Of a stretch of DNA of 64,000 nucleotides, positions 50,301-64,000 are shown one piece after another (position 1 is the first letter of the stretch; each line of letters opens with the position of its first letter). The position numbers and the translations under genes were made by a program. The DNA lies in the NCBI GenBank assembly GCA_009869945.1, contig WIXG01000029.1, positions 186,001-250,000 on the forward strand, given 5' to 3'. The notes beneath the pieces were generated by a model, which saw only the letters and a program-made list of their open reading frames with translations, searched no databases and was not told where the DNA came from. This DNA comes from Mesaphorura yosii (taxonomy: Eukaryota; Arthropoda; Collembola; Poduromorpha; Tullbergiidae).

Positions 50301-51006
50301 GTTTTACGTTTGAGAGGGGATGCACTGTCATGTCGAATCTGTCACAATGGGGCGCGTTTTACATACTAATTAACAAAGCCCTATCCATTGGTGGACTACG
50401 GGCTCAAGTCAATAATGAACTACTCGGCGGCGTGTAGTATTCGTACATATTTATTCATGATATAAAACGACTGTATCCCATCCATTCCAACAGTGATTTC
50501 ATACCCATTGTTATAAAGTACTCAGACACATCCTCAGCATTAACACCTTTTACTTTCATTGTTTACGGTCTCACTAATGCATACTGCGAATACTGCCAGG
50601 ATTCAGTCATAATTTCATTCATGAAGCCACGGCACGGCTGCTTGTTACGTCACTGCATGTGTGGGAACTGTAACTTCATAATAAGGTTATGATTACGTCG
50701 TGCTGATGAATTTGTAACCTGCACAATTTGCAATGCGGCTAATTTCATGACATTACACTTGCAGCGTTGCAGGTGATGCGAATAACCTATAAACAATCTT
50801 AAGACTTCGCATATGTTAACCTTTTCAACTGCCTTATAATAATACCACACCACACGTATGTGAATACGGCACGGCACAGCACAATACGAGAGCAGTCACT
50901 CCTCTCGTCCTGACTGCTGTCTACTCTAGCCATGATTCTTGATGCGGACCATAAAAACAAGTAAGCCGCACGTGCACGGCGTGGGGCGAACTGAGATCTC
51001 GTAACT
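47341..51006. other. Gene-poor region upstream of the ABCA array, left part
   Basis: AT-rich sequence with no supported multi-exon gene. Copy 3's promoter and 5' UTR are expected at its left end. One 139-codon frame (48028-48447) is listed separately as doubtful. No tRNA or rRNA signature was recognised. Confidence 0.45.
48028..48447 (+). CDS. Doubtful hypothetical protein (139 aa)
   Basis: A single ATG-initiated frame, MQRWKFSVPSTGSQLEQF to stop, 139 codons long and the longest in a 7-kb otherwise empty region. It contains a basic cluster (KQSKREGLRRRRYLSDR) and one weakly hydrophobic patch (INSIAFTFLIALCEL). No family, intron or signal peptide is recognised. It could be an orphan gene or chance. 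Confidence 0.2.
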   Translation: MQRWKFSVPSTGSQLEQFIGIVRRDNPKAQHNNTNGGNAGILTPLFRFLEIKPVIIKHTHYAISPHAQINSIAFTFLIALCELDLNETINRMNPAKQSKREGLRRRRYLSDRIVLDHRAPIQMASSGTEGTFPSPASAK

Positions 51007-51710
51007 AAGGTGTCACATGCTGTCCGATTCAGAATCGGTCCAAACTTTCTGAGTAAGACCTATGGGTCATAAAAACAATCTATGGCACATTCAGAATGAA
51101 CAACGATCAATAGTTGCCGAGATACTGAAAAATGAAATTTCATGCAATCAGCAGTCGCGTTTGAAAGCAAGGGGCAATCTGAGAGAAGCACAGGGCGCCA
51201 CAAGGTGCTTGCAATTTCAACGTGCTTGTAGCAAACACAAGTAGTTACAGAGAATTTTTTTAAAAAGGGCGAAGCTCCCGATCGTCGGTGAATATTTTAA
51301 AGTTGTTATGATGTCCGGTTCGAAAACGATCTACACCTGTCAACTCACAAAAGTATTAACTTGGACACATGGAATAGTTTGAAACCAAAAGAATGTAAGT
51401 GATTTCCAGTAAATCTACTTATACATTCTAATTTGAACACAATAATCTCCATACAGCTCTACTGCAGATGGCAGAATTCGAAATTATTGAAATAGTAGAA
51501 AGACTGGAAAACAATTGTTGACTTGTCTCACATTGCCCCGTGTTTTTCTACACGCGTGAAATTGGCAATTCCATAAAATTTCATTTTGTAATATCTCAGC
51601 AACTAGTCGTCATTGTTCACCCTGAGTGGGTCATAAAGTGTCTTTATGACCCATAGATCACATTCAGAAATTTTTGGGCCAATTCTGAATCGGACAGCAT
51701 GTGACACCTT
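51007..51710. mobile_element. 704-bp non-autonomous element with long terminal inverted repeats (MITE/foldback type)
   Basis: The two ends are inverted copies. The left end opens aaggtgtcacatgctgtccg and the right end is its reverse complement, with gtgacacctt closing at 51710. Similarity continues inward for about 180-200 bp on each side with scattered mismatches (left arm to about 51190, right arm from about 51525; for instance ggggcaatctgaga at 51171 pairs with tctcacattgcccc near 51525-51538). The flanks gtaact (51001-51006) and gtaagt (51711-51716) form a possible 6-bp target duplication with one mismatch. The interior codes for nothing recognisable, so it would depend on a transposase elsewhere. 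The superfamily cannot be told from this copy. Confidence 0.7.
51627..51653. repeat. Perfect 12-bp hairpin in the right arm of the inverted-repeat element
   Basis: tgggtcataaag, a 3-base loop tgt, then ctttatgaccca. The left arm carries only a single tgggtcataaa near 51064, so the hairpin is specific to the right arm. Confidence 0.7.
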
Positions 51711-54301
51711 GTAAGTTTCTATTATAAGGGAGGTTCACAGGTCCAAGATTGAACAACCGTAGTCATAATCGTAAAATCGTATTCTACTTTGCTGCTTAGA
51801 ATAATAATTTAATAATCACATTTGGATCCGCGACATTTTCCTGTACGCTATGCTAACGGTAACTATGCTACTCAAGAGATCAATGCTGATTTCCACTTGC
51901 ATCTCGCACGTGCAGTTCGTGACTAATGTTTATGGCTGGGTGAACAGGACCCAACAAGTCTGTTTAAATACAAGTCACAACCAGGTTATCGTATTTTAAA
52001 TACAAGAAATGGCATTAGCTGTCATTACGTGTATATATGATTTCTATTTCTTCCTGAGACAAGTCCGCTCGAAGCAGCATGTCGATTGCTAATGTGCAAA
52101 TGCAGAGACAAAGGCAGGCAATCTCTGGCTGACTTACGACTTTGTGACTAACCTCAGACAAACGAGGAAGTTTCTCTAACAGAGTTTACACGCTATCGGA
52201 AGAGCGTGTACTTTTTCAACTTTTTGCAACTGGTACATTACATTTCTCGTGGATTCACTCAAATGCCTACAATTTCATGCTAGATAATTGTCTGTTGACA
52301 TTTCTTACCCAAAAATTAAATATTGCATATTCACTTTAAAATACACAAACACACGTGAGAAATCTACGAAACCTGAGGGTTGTCGAGTGTATGAGATTTT
52401 TAACATTCACCTTTCTTCGGTTCGTAGTATCCTAACAAACATGTTTTGTGCCAGTAAATATTTTTCTTATTAGGCTGGAAAGGAAACAACTTTCTTGGAA
52501 CAATTTTCGTGGAATAACTGTCTGGAAACATCACTTCGAAGTAATTTACTGTCTGTGAGCAATTCCACGATATTAACTTGCCTTAGCTAATTTTTTCTGC
52601 TTGAATAATTTCGAAATCCATTAATAAATGAAGACATAATTCAGAGATGATGGAAAAGAGAGTGATGCGAAGATACACATTAAAATTACGACTAAAACTC
52701 AAACGAAGTCATAAAGTCATACAGCGATTTAATGGCAGCGATTCATTTCTCACTTTCGAATATATGTACGCGTACACGAATGTGTGAATGTTTAGGATGG
52801 ACGGGCTCACATAGTATTATTAATTAAAATCAAACTTATACTAATTCTCGTCGTCACACACTCGTTCGAAGTTGCCAGAATGCGTATGTATTACATGGTC
52901 AAGTCTTGCAGTCGCAATCCACAAGCAATCTATTGTTTCATGAATTTAACGCATTAGCTTTTGTAGGTTGTGAGAATTTAAAGAAAATTGAAGTCGGATG
53001 TCGAAACCGAAATATTGCGGCAACTGGTTAAACTAGGCTTTAACTCGACTCACATCACATTCACATTCTAGTGCGCTCATTTTATTTGAAACAAGTTTCA
53101 TTACCAACCGCACTTACATAACATACTTGAAACCACATGAACTGTGCAAAGCTTGAAAGTGCCTATGCAGAACGAAATTGAAGGTGAGACGCGAGATGAA
53201 TCATTGCTCATTGCGAGATTCACTCTAGTTTCTGAAATTGACAGTTAACTGAGATGAGACACGACTGTTTTGTACTTTGTAACTACATTTATGAGACGGT
53301 CAATGTCAGATTTTCACAGCCAGTTTCGCAATATCCACTTTCGTTGTCCCTTCAACTTCGACTCAAAATGTTTTTTTACGGATTTAAATGTTTACGTTAG
53401 GAAAATGTTACAACACAGCCTACTTTCATGAGCTTAACTTCATTGACCGCAATTCAGGATTGTGGCTCCCCAGGCTAGCAAACTCTCCGTTGTGGGGTCC
53501 CCGCGTGCCGCGTGCACTCCTTCTGCAGCATGCAAACGAACTGGTGACCAAGGTTGGCAATAATCGCCATTAGAACATATCTCTGCTAAAAATCACCTTT
53601 GATTGTTATTTATGGTACGACCTTGTCCTTGCCCACAGAGGAAAGTCGGCATTCAATCATCATAGCATTATGATTATCGAATGACGGTGACGGCCCATTC
53701 GTCGATCTTTTATGCTAACGCTCTTTCGCGAAGCGAATCAAGTCAACATGGTCTAAGAAAATGGATTGTAATAGAAGTCATCAATTCGGAGTTGTTCATA
53801 TCCCTTTGAAAAATTGTCGTCACCCGTTGTTTTTGAACTTGGGCATGTATTTATGGAGGAAAGGTCCGTCTGCAAGAGAGAAGTTTGTCAACTTTGTGTT
53901 GGCGGTGGTTTAAAGAGCTTCTGAAGCGCAGATCTTTCCTCTGAGGTTGAAGGTGAATTGAATTGTGATTGTGAAGTCATACCGGCGAAAAGCGAAATGA
54001 GTTTGAAATACGCGAACAGAGAAAGCTCGCCTTCCCGACATTCAAGTTTCATACTCGCCTGCCATCTATCGAGCGTCTTCATTAATACGCCGGCACACAC
54101 TAGAATGGATGTGCGTACATTCAAACGTACGCCATGCCCGACATTTCTCTACGTATTGCCGCTACTGCTACGTTACCCGTACTTGTGTATTTGAGCTTGG
54201 AAGGTCCTCATTAATTTTTGGTTTCTAATCAGTACAGAATCGGATTAAATTATCGAAAGATCAGTCTAGTTGTGGTGAGCAAGGGGATCAACTGAAGAAA
54301 C
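51711..54301. other. Gene-poor region, right part
   Basis: About 2.6 kb of AT-rich sequence with only short open frames. The RpS29 promoter lies at its right end. I see nothing else I can support. Confidence 0.4.
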
Positions 54302-54728
54302 ATGGGTTTTCAAAACATTTGGTACAGCCATCCAAGAAAGTATGGTCCAGGATCAAGAAAATGGTAAGTCCACCTTTAACACTTACTCATTGTGTCGTAA
54401 AGATAAAATTCACAAAATGTGTCCAGCGACAGTGTGTATGCAGATACAGATTCGCACGGAACATGTCGATTAATCTGCGATGAGTGGCACAGCTAACTGA
54501 CTAATTGTGCCTGACTGTTTGTCTTGCAGCAAATCCTGCTCCAATAAGCATGGACTAATTAGAAAATATGGCCTCATGATTTGTCGGCAATGTTTCCGTG
54601 AATATGCTGCGGACATTGGGTTTAAGAAGGTAAGTTTTCATAAATCAGCACTACTCTACTCCAGCAGTTTTGACAAAAAGGGCTTTGAAATAATATCATG
54701 ATTGTGTGTTTGCTTACAGCTGGATTAA
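54302..54728 (+). CDS. RpS29: 40S ribosomal protein S29 (uS14)
   Basis: Zinc-binding component of the small ribosomal subunit head. Three exons (54302-54363, 54530-54629, 54720-54728) give exactly 56 residues, the normal length. The product starts [20 protein letters not shown] and carries the four zinc-ligand cysteines as CKSC and CRQC around [13 protein letters not shown]. It closes [11 protein letters not shown], with the final exon holding only the last two codons and the stop. Nearly every position matches animal S29. Expected high constitutive expression. Confidence 0.97.
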
Positions 54729-54826
54729 GAAGTAAGAACAGTCAATGTGTGGACTACTCAACATCACTCCAGCCTACCTTTACATAATTTAAGAATTTAA
54801 CTTTATGTATGGTTGAATTGTAAGAA

Positions 54827-54832
54827 AATAAA
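54827..54832 (+). terminator. Poly(A) signal of RpS29
   Basis: AATAAA about 100 bp after the RpS29 stop codon. Confidence 0.6.
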
Positions 54833-55401
54833 ACTTTCGATGATTTGGTAAACGTAATTTGTTAGTTGTTGCTTATTTTAAAATATTAGTGGCCCTAAGC
54901 AAAGGACTGAGACCCTGACATGATAGATGATAGCGACATGGTTGAGTTCAAAGTGTGTGGACACTAGAAGTTAGAAGCTGGTGATGGCCGTTTAGAAACA
55001 AGTGTCGTTTCCTTTTCACGCATGTTTCAGTTGTCAAACTACCCTTTCAAAAGTTGAGGTCGCAGACGCAAATACTCGTGTGTGCAAGCGACCACCGCCC
55101 AAAGAATGGAAGAATGAACAAAGTTGCACATGGTAGAACTTTAATCAAATGCCATTTATTTCACACAATTGCTGCAATTTCCCGAAATAACAAATTTTGC
55201 TGATGAATGATCTTAACACATTCATGTGTTTTGTATCCGTGCGTACTGGAATGCTGGCTGGAATTTTAAAGCTGGTGAGCGAAAATTGCACTCTACATGG
55301 CCCATTATAACTTTAAAATATAGCAAGGCACCTGGCCAGGGAAGGAATTTGCTCAATTTAACAATTTGCAGAATGGTCATCAAAGTCATCATCTCCATGT
55401 A
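54833..55401. other. Spacer between RpS29 and NUS1
   Basis: Convergent 3' flanks; no supported gene. Confidence 0.4.
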
Positions 55402-56889
55402 TCAAGTTCCAAAACGTTGTTGTGACCTGGAGTATTTCTGAAGCACACTAATAAAGTCTTGTGAATCCAGTCTGAACAAATCTGGAATAGCAATCCAACT
55501 ACAAAACAGAAAAACAAAGTTAGATTCACGAAATAAATCTGCTTAACGATTACCACTACTACGCTTACTTACTGGATTTCAGTTAGTCTTAGATTCCAAG
55601 GCAGAAACCCCATCGTCGATTTTAAGTTTCCAACTATTAACAAAAGATCTGGCTCTGTAATTGCACCAGTATTGGTGGAAGAAAGCGTTCTGCTTCTGGC
55701 AACGTCCGCGAACAGGTTCCGATTTAGAATTGCATTCACTTTCGACTCCTTTAGTTCAGATCGATGATGGTGTCCATGAGGATCATAGCACTCAGACACT
55801 GAGTCGCCAGGCGAAGCTGCACTAAAACTGGAGTGCCTTCTGGACGCGTTTGCCGGAAGACTCGGTCGTCTCGAAAGTTTATTCACAGTTTCCAGTATTG
55901 TTGCTTTCCCGTGTCTTCTGGAAAATATGCAGATGCGAAGCGTATTTTCAGTAATCTCGGGAACCAGCCGTGAATCTGTAATAGACAGCTTATTGAATCA
56001 TAATGTAATGATACGGTATAAGGTTTTTCAGATCACCTTCCTCAACTTACCTGTTTCTTTCTCAGCATCATGAATCTCGATCTTTGGCAAGCACTCGTAA
56101 TAATTCTGTAACTTTGGCTGACACCGTTTCAGGATTTGTATTGTTTTCTCAATTTCATCCTGAAGTCGTGATTTTATTTGCGAGGGAATCCTTTCGAGTA
56201 TCCCTGATCAAATGATTTGATAATTAACTTGTCGCTCTCTAAGCTCTAAGCACTTATGCGTTTGCAAAAATCTTACCATCATAATCATACAAGCTGACTA
56301 CACGAGCTTGGGCCATCCAAGACCAACAAATTAGTTTACAAATAGCTCCAACTTCTTTCTCCGTTGACTTGGCTGCCTTACTGTTCTTGTAGTGCAGCTG
56401 CTTGTTATTGTTATCATTGGACTTACAAGCTGTCCTACGCAAGTCTTCATTGAAATTCAATATGGAGAAGGCTATGTGCCTTGGACATTTGGTTAGCTTT
56501 CCAGACGTGTCCAGGACATTGATAATATCTTGCTGTTCCAAGTAATCTTCTAAGTTGACTAAGCTTCTTCTACTGATTAAACCATCCTCTTCGCTACGAC
56601 ACGGCGTACGCTGATCATCCTTTTTCGAGGACGAATAGTAATGATAGTAGTAATGATAGAAGTTGTAATAAATACGCGAATTATAATAGGAATTATAAAT
56701 AATGGCTACGAAATACTTGACTACGACATGATTCCAAATATGCTCCACGAAGTACTGATAGCATATTATACTGTAGTGATACACAAAATGTATTACAATC
56801 CATATAAAATAGTGTATGTTCACTTTCTTCAGTTTACTTGTAATTACTTCGTTCAAGTGCTTTAATCTCCGTCCAAGTTTTACTTCCAT
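55402..56889 (-). CDS. NUS1: NUS1 / Nogo-B receptor, dehydrodolichyl diphosphate synthase subunit
   Basis: Non-catalytic partner of DHDDS in the ER cis-prenyltransferase that makes dolichol for N-glycosylation. Four exons (56889-56277, 56203-56051, 55975-55573, 55498-55402) join to 421 residues, against 293 in human. Homology is seen in KCPRHIAFSI, ARVVSLYDYDGILERIPSQI, the hallmark STMGFLPWNLRLTEI, and the C-terminal QKYSRSQQRFGT. That end holds the R-x-G motif (RFG) that completes the DHDDS active site. The N terminus has a hydrophobic stretch (FIWIVIHFVYHYSIICYQYF) that fits the family's membrane anchor. It is followed by a strongly Tyr/Asn/His-rich segment, YYNFYHYYYHYY. The extra length is in this region and in a Ser/His-rich insert before the hallmark block. 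Confidence 0.88.
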
Positions 56890-58135
56890 TATTGTCACCA
56901 ATCACTAATTACTTCAACAGAAACAGAGCGGAAATTCGACGCTTTTGGGCCGCGACCTCTGACCCCGGTCCCCAATCACGACAGCAGCTGGAACCGGAAG
57001 GGTGGAGCACAGCGACGGAGACCGGTCTTCCGGAGCGTTGTTGAAATGCGGCACTTGCTATATTGTGGAGACGTGTCACACACAATTCAATCGATGTTCA
57101 ATAGCGCCACGGTCTTCACAGCAAATCCTGTCTCGTACTCTCGTCTCAAAGTTCTGTGCTTACGTTGCGTCCTTCAATTATTCCGAACTCCAATTCATGA
57201 CCATCATCATGAGTCCGTCTAATATGGCCTCATCTCAAACCACAAACCAATTAACGTAATCGTGTGACATCGTGTCATGAATAAATTGTGTTTGGACTGA
57301 AGTTAAAATTGTTGTTACACACGTATTGAATGAAAGCAATCTGAAGCGATCAAGTTGGCGATTTGCGTTTGAAAGGGTGTCAAGTACACTATTGACGATG
57401 GATGACGAATGACGTCTTTTCGAGTAGAGACACTTCCATACACTGATACCGCCGCTGAATGGAAGGCAATGCCTTAGGATCGAATGCAAACGAGATACAC
57501 GTGGGTCTTCACAATTGGAGATGACATGAAAACAAACTGAGGCAATATTTTGGGGTTATTTCTCACGACCGGAAATCGTGAATGAACCACGTATTCTTAA
57601 CTTCACTTCTTCACTGAAGAGAAAATCTTGTCGCTAGACTAGTTGGACCGATTCTGCTCTATCCGTATTCCGTATCAATCTAATTTCTTCGGCATAGACA
57701 ATGAGAGCTTGTAATTATGCCTGACCCGGCTTCATTCACTTGATATTCACCAGCTACTGAACGATGTAGAATCAATGGCGCCGCCTGGATGAATGGTTAT
57801 TGTCATTGTTCGTGAAAACTGTAATGTAAATGATTGGATTGCTAGGTAGCATGACCGGTGAGCATTGTTTTCGACGTCTCCAGTTAATGGTTAATTATAC
57901 CATGACCATGAAAATATGAATGTGAACCTCATTTATGTGCGTGCCGGAAGCAATGATGAGATCGTGGTCCTGTCAAACCTGTGCCCTCGTACAAAGTGTA
58001 CAGTCGAAGCCATTAAGTGTTGTGATTGTAATTGTAGTAAAGTCGCCCTTTAAATACTCATATTATTTCTCAAAAAGAAATATTATGTTTGTAAAACAAC
58101 AATAGATGAATGATACAAACACTAATATTTTTAGC
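56890..58135. other. Intergenic region upstream of NUS1
   Basis: About 1.2 kb that should hold the NUS1 promoter and the RpS9 3' flank. Two short open frames near 57000-57490 overlap on opposite strands and have no support. Confidence 0.45.
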
Positions 58136-59420
<1,285 letters not shown>

Positions 59421-61253
59421 GATTCCTTATTTAACTCGTTCAAGCAAATTCAACAGAATTATTTAATTAAATCTAAGTTCACGACTCCGATAGGTCTGCT
59501 GTTCAATGCTCCATGCTAACAATGCACTACGGTAATACACGGACCATACGAGACCGACAGACCACGCATGCAGAGAATTCAGATTTCCTTCTCATTCACA
59601 CCATGACATGGCTTCTCTCGCCTTTCGGCTCTGCGCTGCACTGCAAAAAGCAGAGAGTTGAATGCGGATTGATCCACCTTGTTCGCAGGTGGCGCGTCAT
59701 CTTCCTTCTGAAAGAGTACACCACTCCTACCATCGTATTGGTACAAAGATAGGGATTCACGAATGTGAATTCGCCAAGTTGCAAAAATGGTAAATGCTGC
59801 TGCCAAGCTTGTGGAATTTCAATTCAATTAGGAGAGTCGCTCTGTGTTAATCAGCATAATGAGAATAATGGCGATGGTTATGCGTTCAAGAAATGCAGCT
59901 TTCTTTCTGCAATCCAGGCATATTTTAACTTTCAGAAATTTTTCATGTTTATTCCTTTCGAATATATAATCTTTATCAAAGTAGTTCATCTTCTTACAAC
60001 TAGAAAACTCTCTACAACAATATAATAATAACTTAATTCATGTTAATACGTAAGAGGTAGGTAGGTTCGGGTGTAACAAACGGCTTGATCTGTGACTGGA
60101 GGGGCAGGAAAGAGAGGCAGAGTATAACAAAAAAGAAGGTCGGTCACTGACTTTAATAATGAACATGGCTCTCACTGATTGTTGTTCCGATTCACAGATT
60201 GACAAAGATCAGTCTAAAATACTCAGCAAAATCACCGGATTTAATGAAAAGACTTCACTGCTGAGTGGCAAGGGTGATGAGTTAAACGGCTTCTAATCCA
60301 TGATTGTAGTAATTAATTATACCTTTGGCAAACGTTAAGTCAGCAAATTACAGATCAAATGCGCGAGCAGTCTAATTCAATACGTATAATGCGTTGCTGG
60401 CGCCACTGATAGCTTGCAGCTCTGAGAACATGACATCGACAACAGTTAATTTTTCCTAACTTCATAGTTCAGGTAAGAAGATGCGAGAGTGTTGAATGCT
60501 TAGAAAACGTGGTTTTAATAAACTACACCGGGTTAAATGCTCAAAGATGGAGAATTCTTGAACTGACAAGTTAAGAACAAACGATGCAACAAATTGTGCT
60601 TAGCGCTGCGATACGTAACATTTAGGACCCTGGGCCGTACTAACCAGATTCATTTGTCATTCATATTCTCGATAAAATCCGATACGACTTTAATTGAATC
60701 ATTTAAGTTTCACTACTACATTGCTTAAGTTAAGAGCGTAATAACTTCACATGGTTAGTTCCATTACACCAGATTTCGTGTAAAAATAGCAAAAAAGCAG
60801 CCACAAGTTTTGTGCATTCGCTGTTGTACAAACACATTTCCCACTCGCTAAAACTCACATAACGACTTTCTTGTTCCGTGATACTTGCTAATTCCTGACT
60901 ATCAGCGTCTCTCATAAATAGTAATAAGCGTTCATCTTCCGAAACACCGATTTATCCCAAGTAAATAAATGCTAGGTGTTCCTAGAAAAAATTTCATTCC
61001 AAAATACTAACAAAGGGCTGAGATCATGTTAGATTATTTCATTACACTACAATTGAGTTCATCTCTCTACGTCTATGGTTCAATGAATACTCTGCTTGTA
61101 CAGTTAGAAGATACTTCAGAGATTTAAATACAAAAATACCACATTGCGGCGAAACGATGGCTTTACAGCTAGAATAGAAAACCACCATTCAGATGAAATG
61201 TTGAACAATGGAGAAATTAATCTTCAGTGCATTCTCGAACACGAATGCTTGCC
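59421..61253. other. Intergenic region between RpS9 and the insulin-like receptor
   Basis: About 1.8 kb with no supported gene. It contains the RpS9 promoter and the receptor 3' UTR. A 75-codon minus-strand frame at 59579-59806 was rejected. Confidence 0.45.

Positions 61254-64000
<2,747 letters not shown>

Noticed and set aside
57002-57489. Overlapping frames on opposite strands upstream of NUS1
   Set aside because: Both are short, unrecognised and mutually exclusive; typical of chance open frames.
59579-59806. 75-codon minus-strand frame MAAAFTIFATWRI
   Set aside because: No known family, overlaps frames on both strands, no transcript signals seen.

Overview
This is a eukaryotic nuclear window, almost certainly from an arthropod. 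The genes carry many short GT-AG introns, mostly 50-90 bp, and the products are animal proteins: DNA-PKcs, an insulin-receptor-type kinase, RpS9, RpS29, NUS1, GPN3, RGP1, ABCA transporters and a relic ionotropic receptor. The compact gene-rich layout, the expanded ABCA cluster and the copper amine oxidase would suit a springtail (Collembola) or a similar non-insect arthropod. That placement is inference. There is no bacterial sequence and no operon structure. Exon boundaries below were read by hand from splice signals and reading-frame phase, and the coding totals of every fully joined gene divide by three.

Layout. 1-2648 (+) is the C-terminal 698 residues of DNA-PKcs (kinase and FATC). 2964-4582 (-) is RGP1 and 4923-6018 (-) is GPN3. 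6392-7698 (-) holds two intronless tandem GNAT acetyltransferases. 8638-10381 (+) is a secreted acid-lipase-like enzyme whose start codon appears to be split by an intron. 10765-12032 (+) is a CRAL-TRIO/SEC14-like protein with a signal peptide. 14089-16658 (+) is a copper amine oxidase lacking a secretion signal. 16926-17906 (+) is a decayed ionotropic receptor. 18245-20128 (+) is an intronless F-box/LRR-like gene.

20860-47340 (-) is a head-to-tail array of three full-length ABCA3-type transporters, each about 7 kb with roughly 23 exons in the copy counted. 47341-54301 is a gene-poor stretch holding a 704-bp element with long terminal inverted repeats. 54302-54728 (+) is RpS29, 55402-56889 (-) is NUS1 and 58136-59420 (-) is RpS9. 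61254-64000 (-) is the 3' part of an insulin-like receptor tyrosine kinase running off the right edge.

The genes do not form one pathway. Housekeeping genes (DNA repair, Golgi trafficking GEF, RNA polymerase assembly GTPase, dolichol synthesis, ribosome) alternate with lineage-type accessory genes (GNATs, lipase, CRAL-TRIO, amine oxidase, IR relic, F-box, ABCA array). The lipase, lipid-binding CRAL-TRIO and ABCA genes share a lipid theme, but nothing here shows they act together. The most notable points are an insulin-receptor-like kinase with Val in place of the first activation-loop tyrosine, the AT|G start codon, the inverted-repeat element, and the bacterial-looking GNAT pair.
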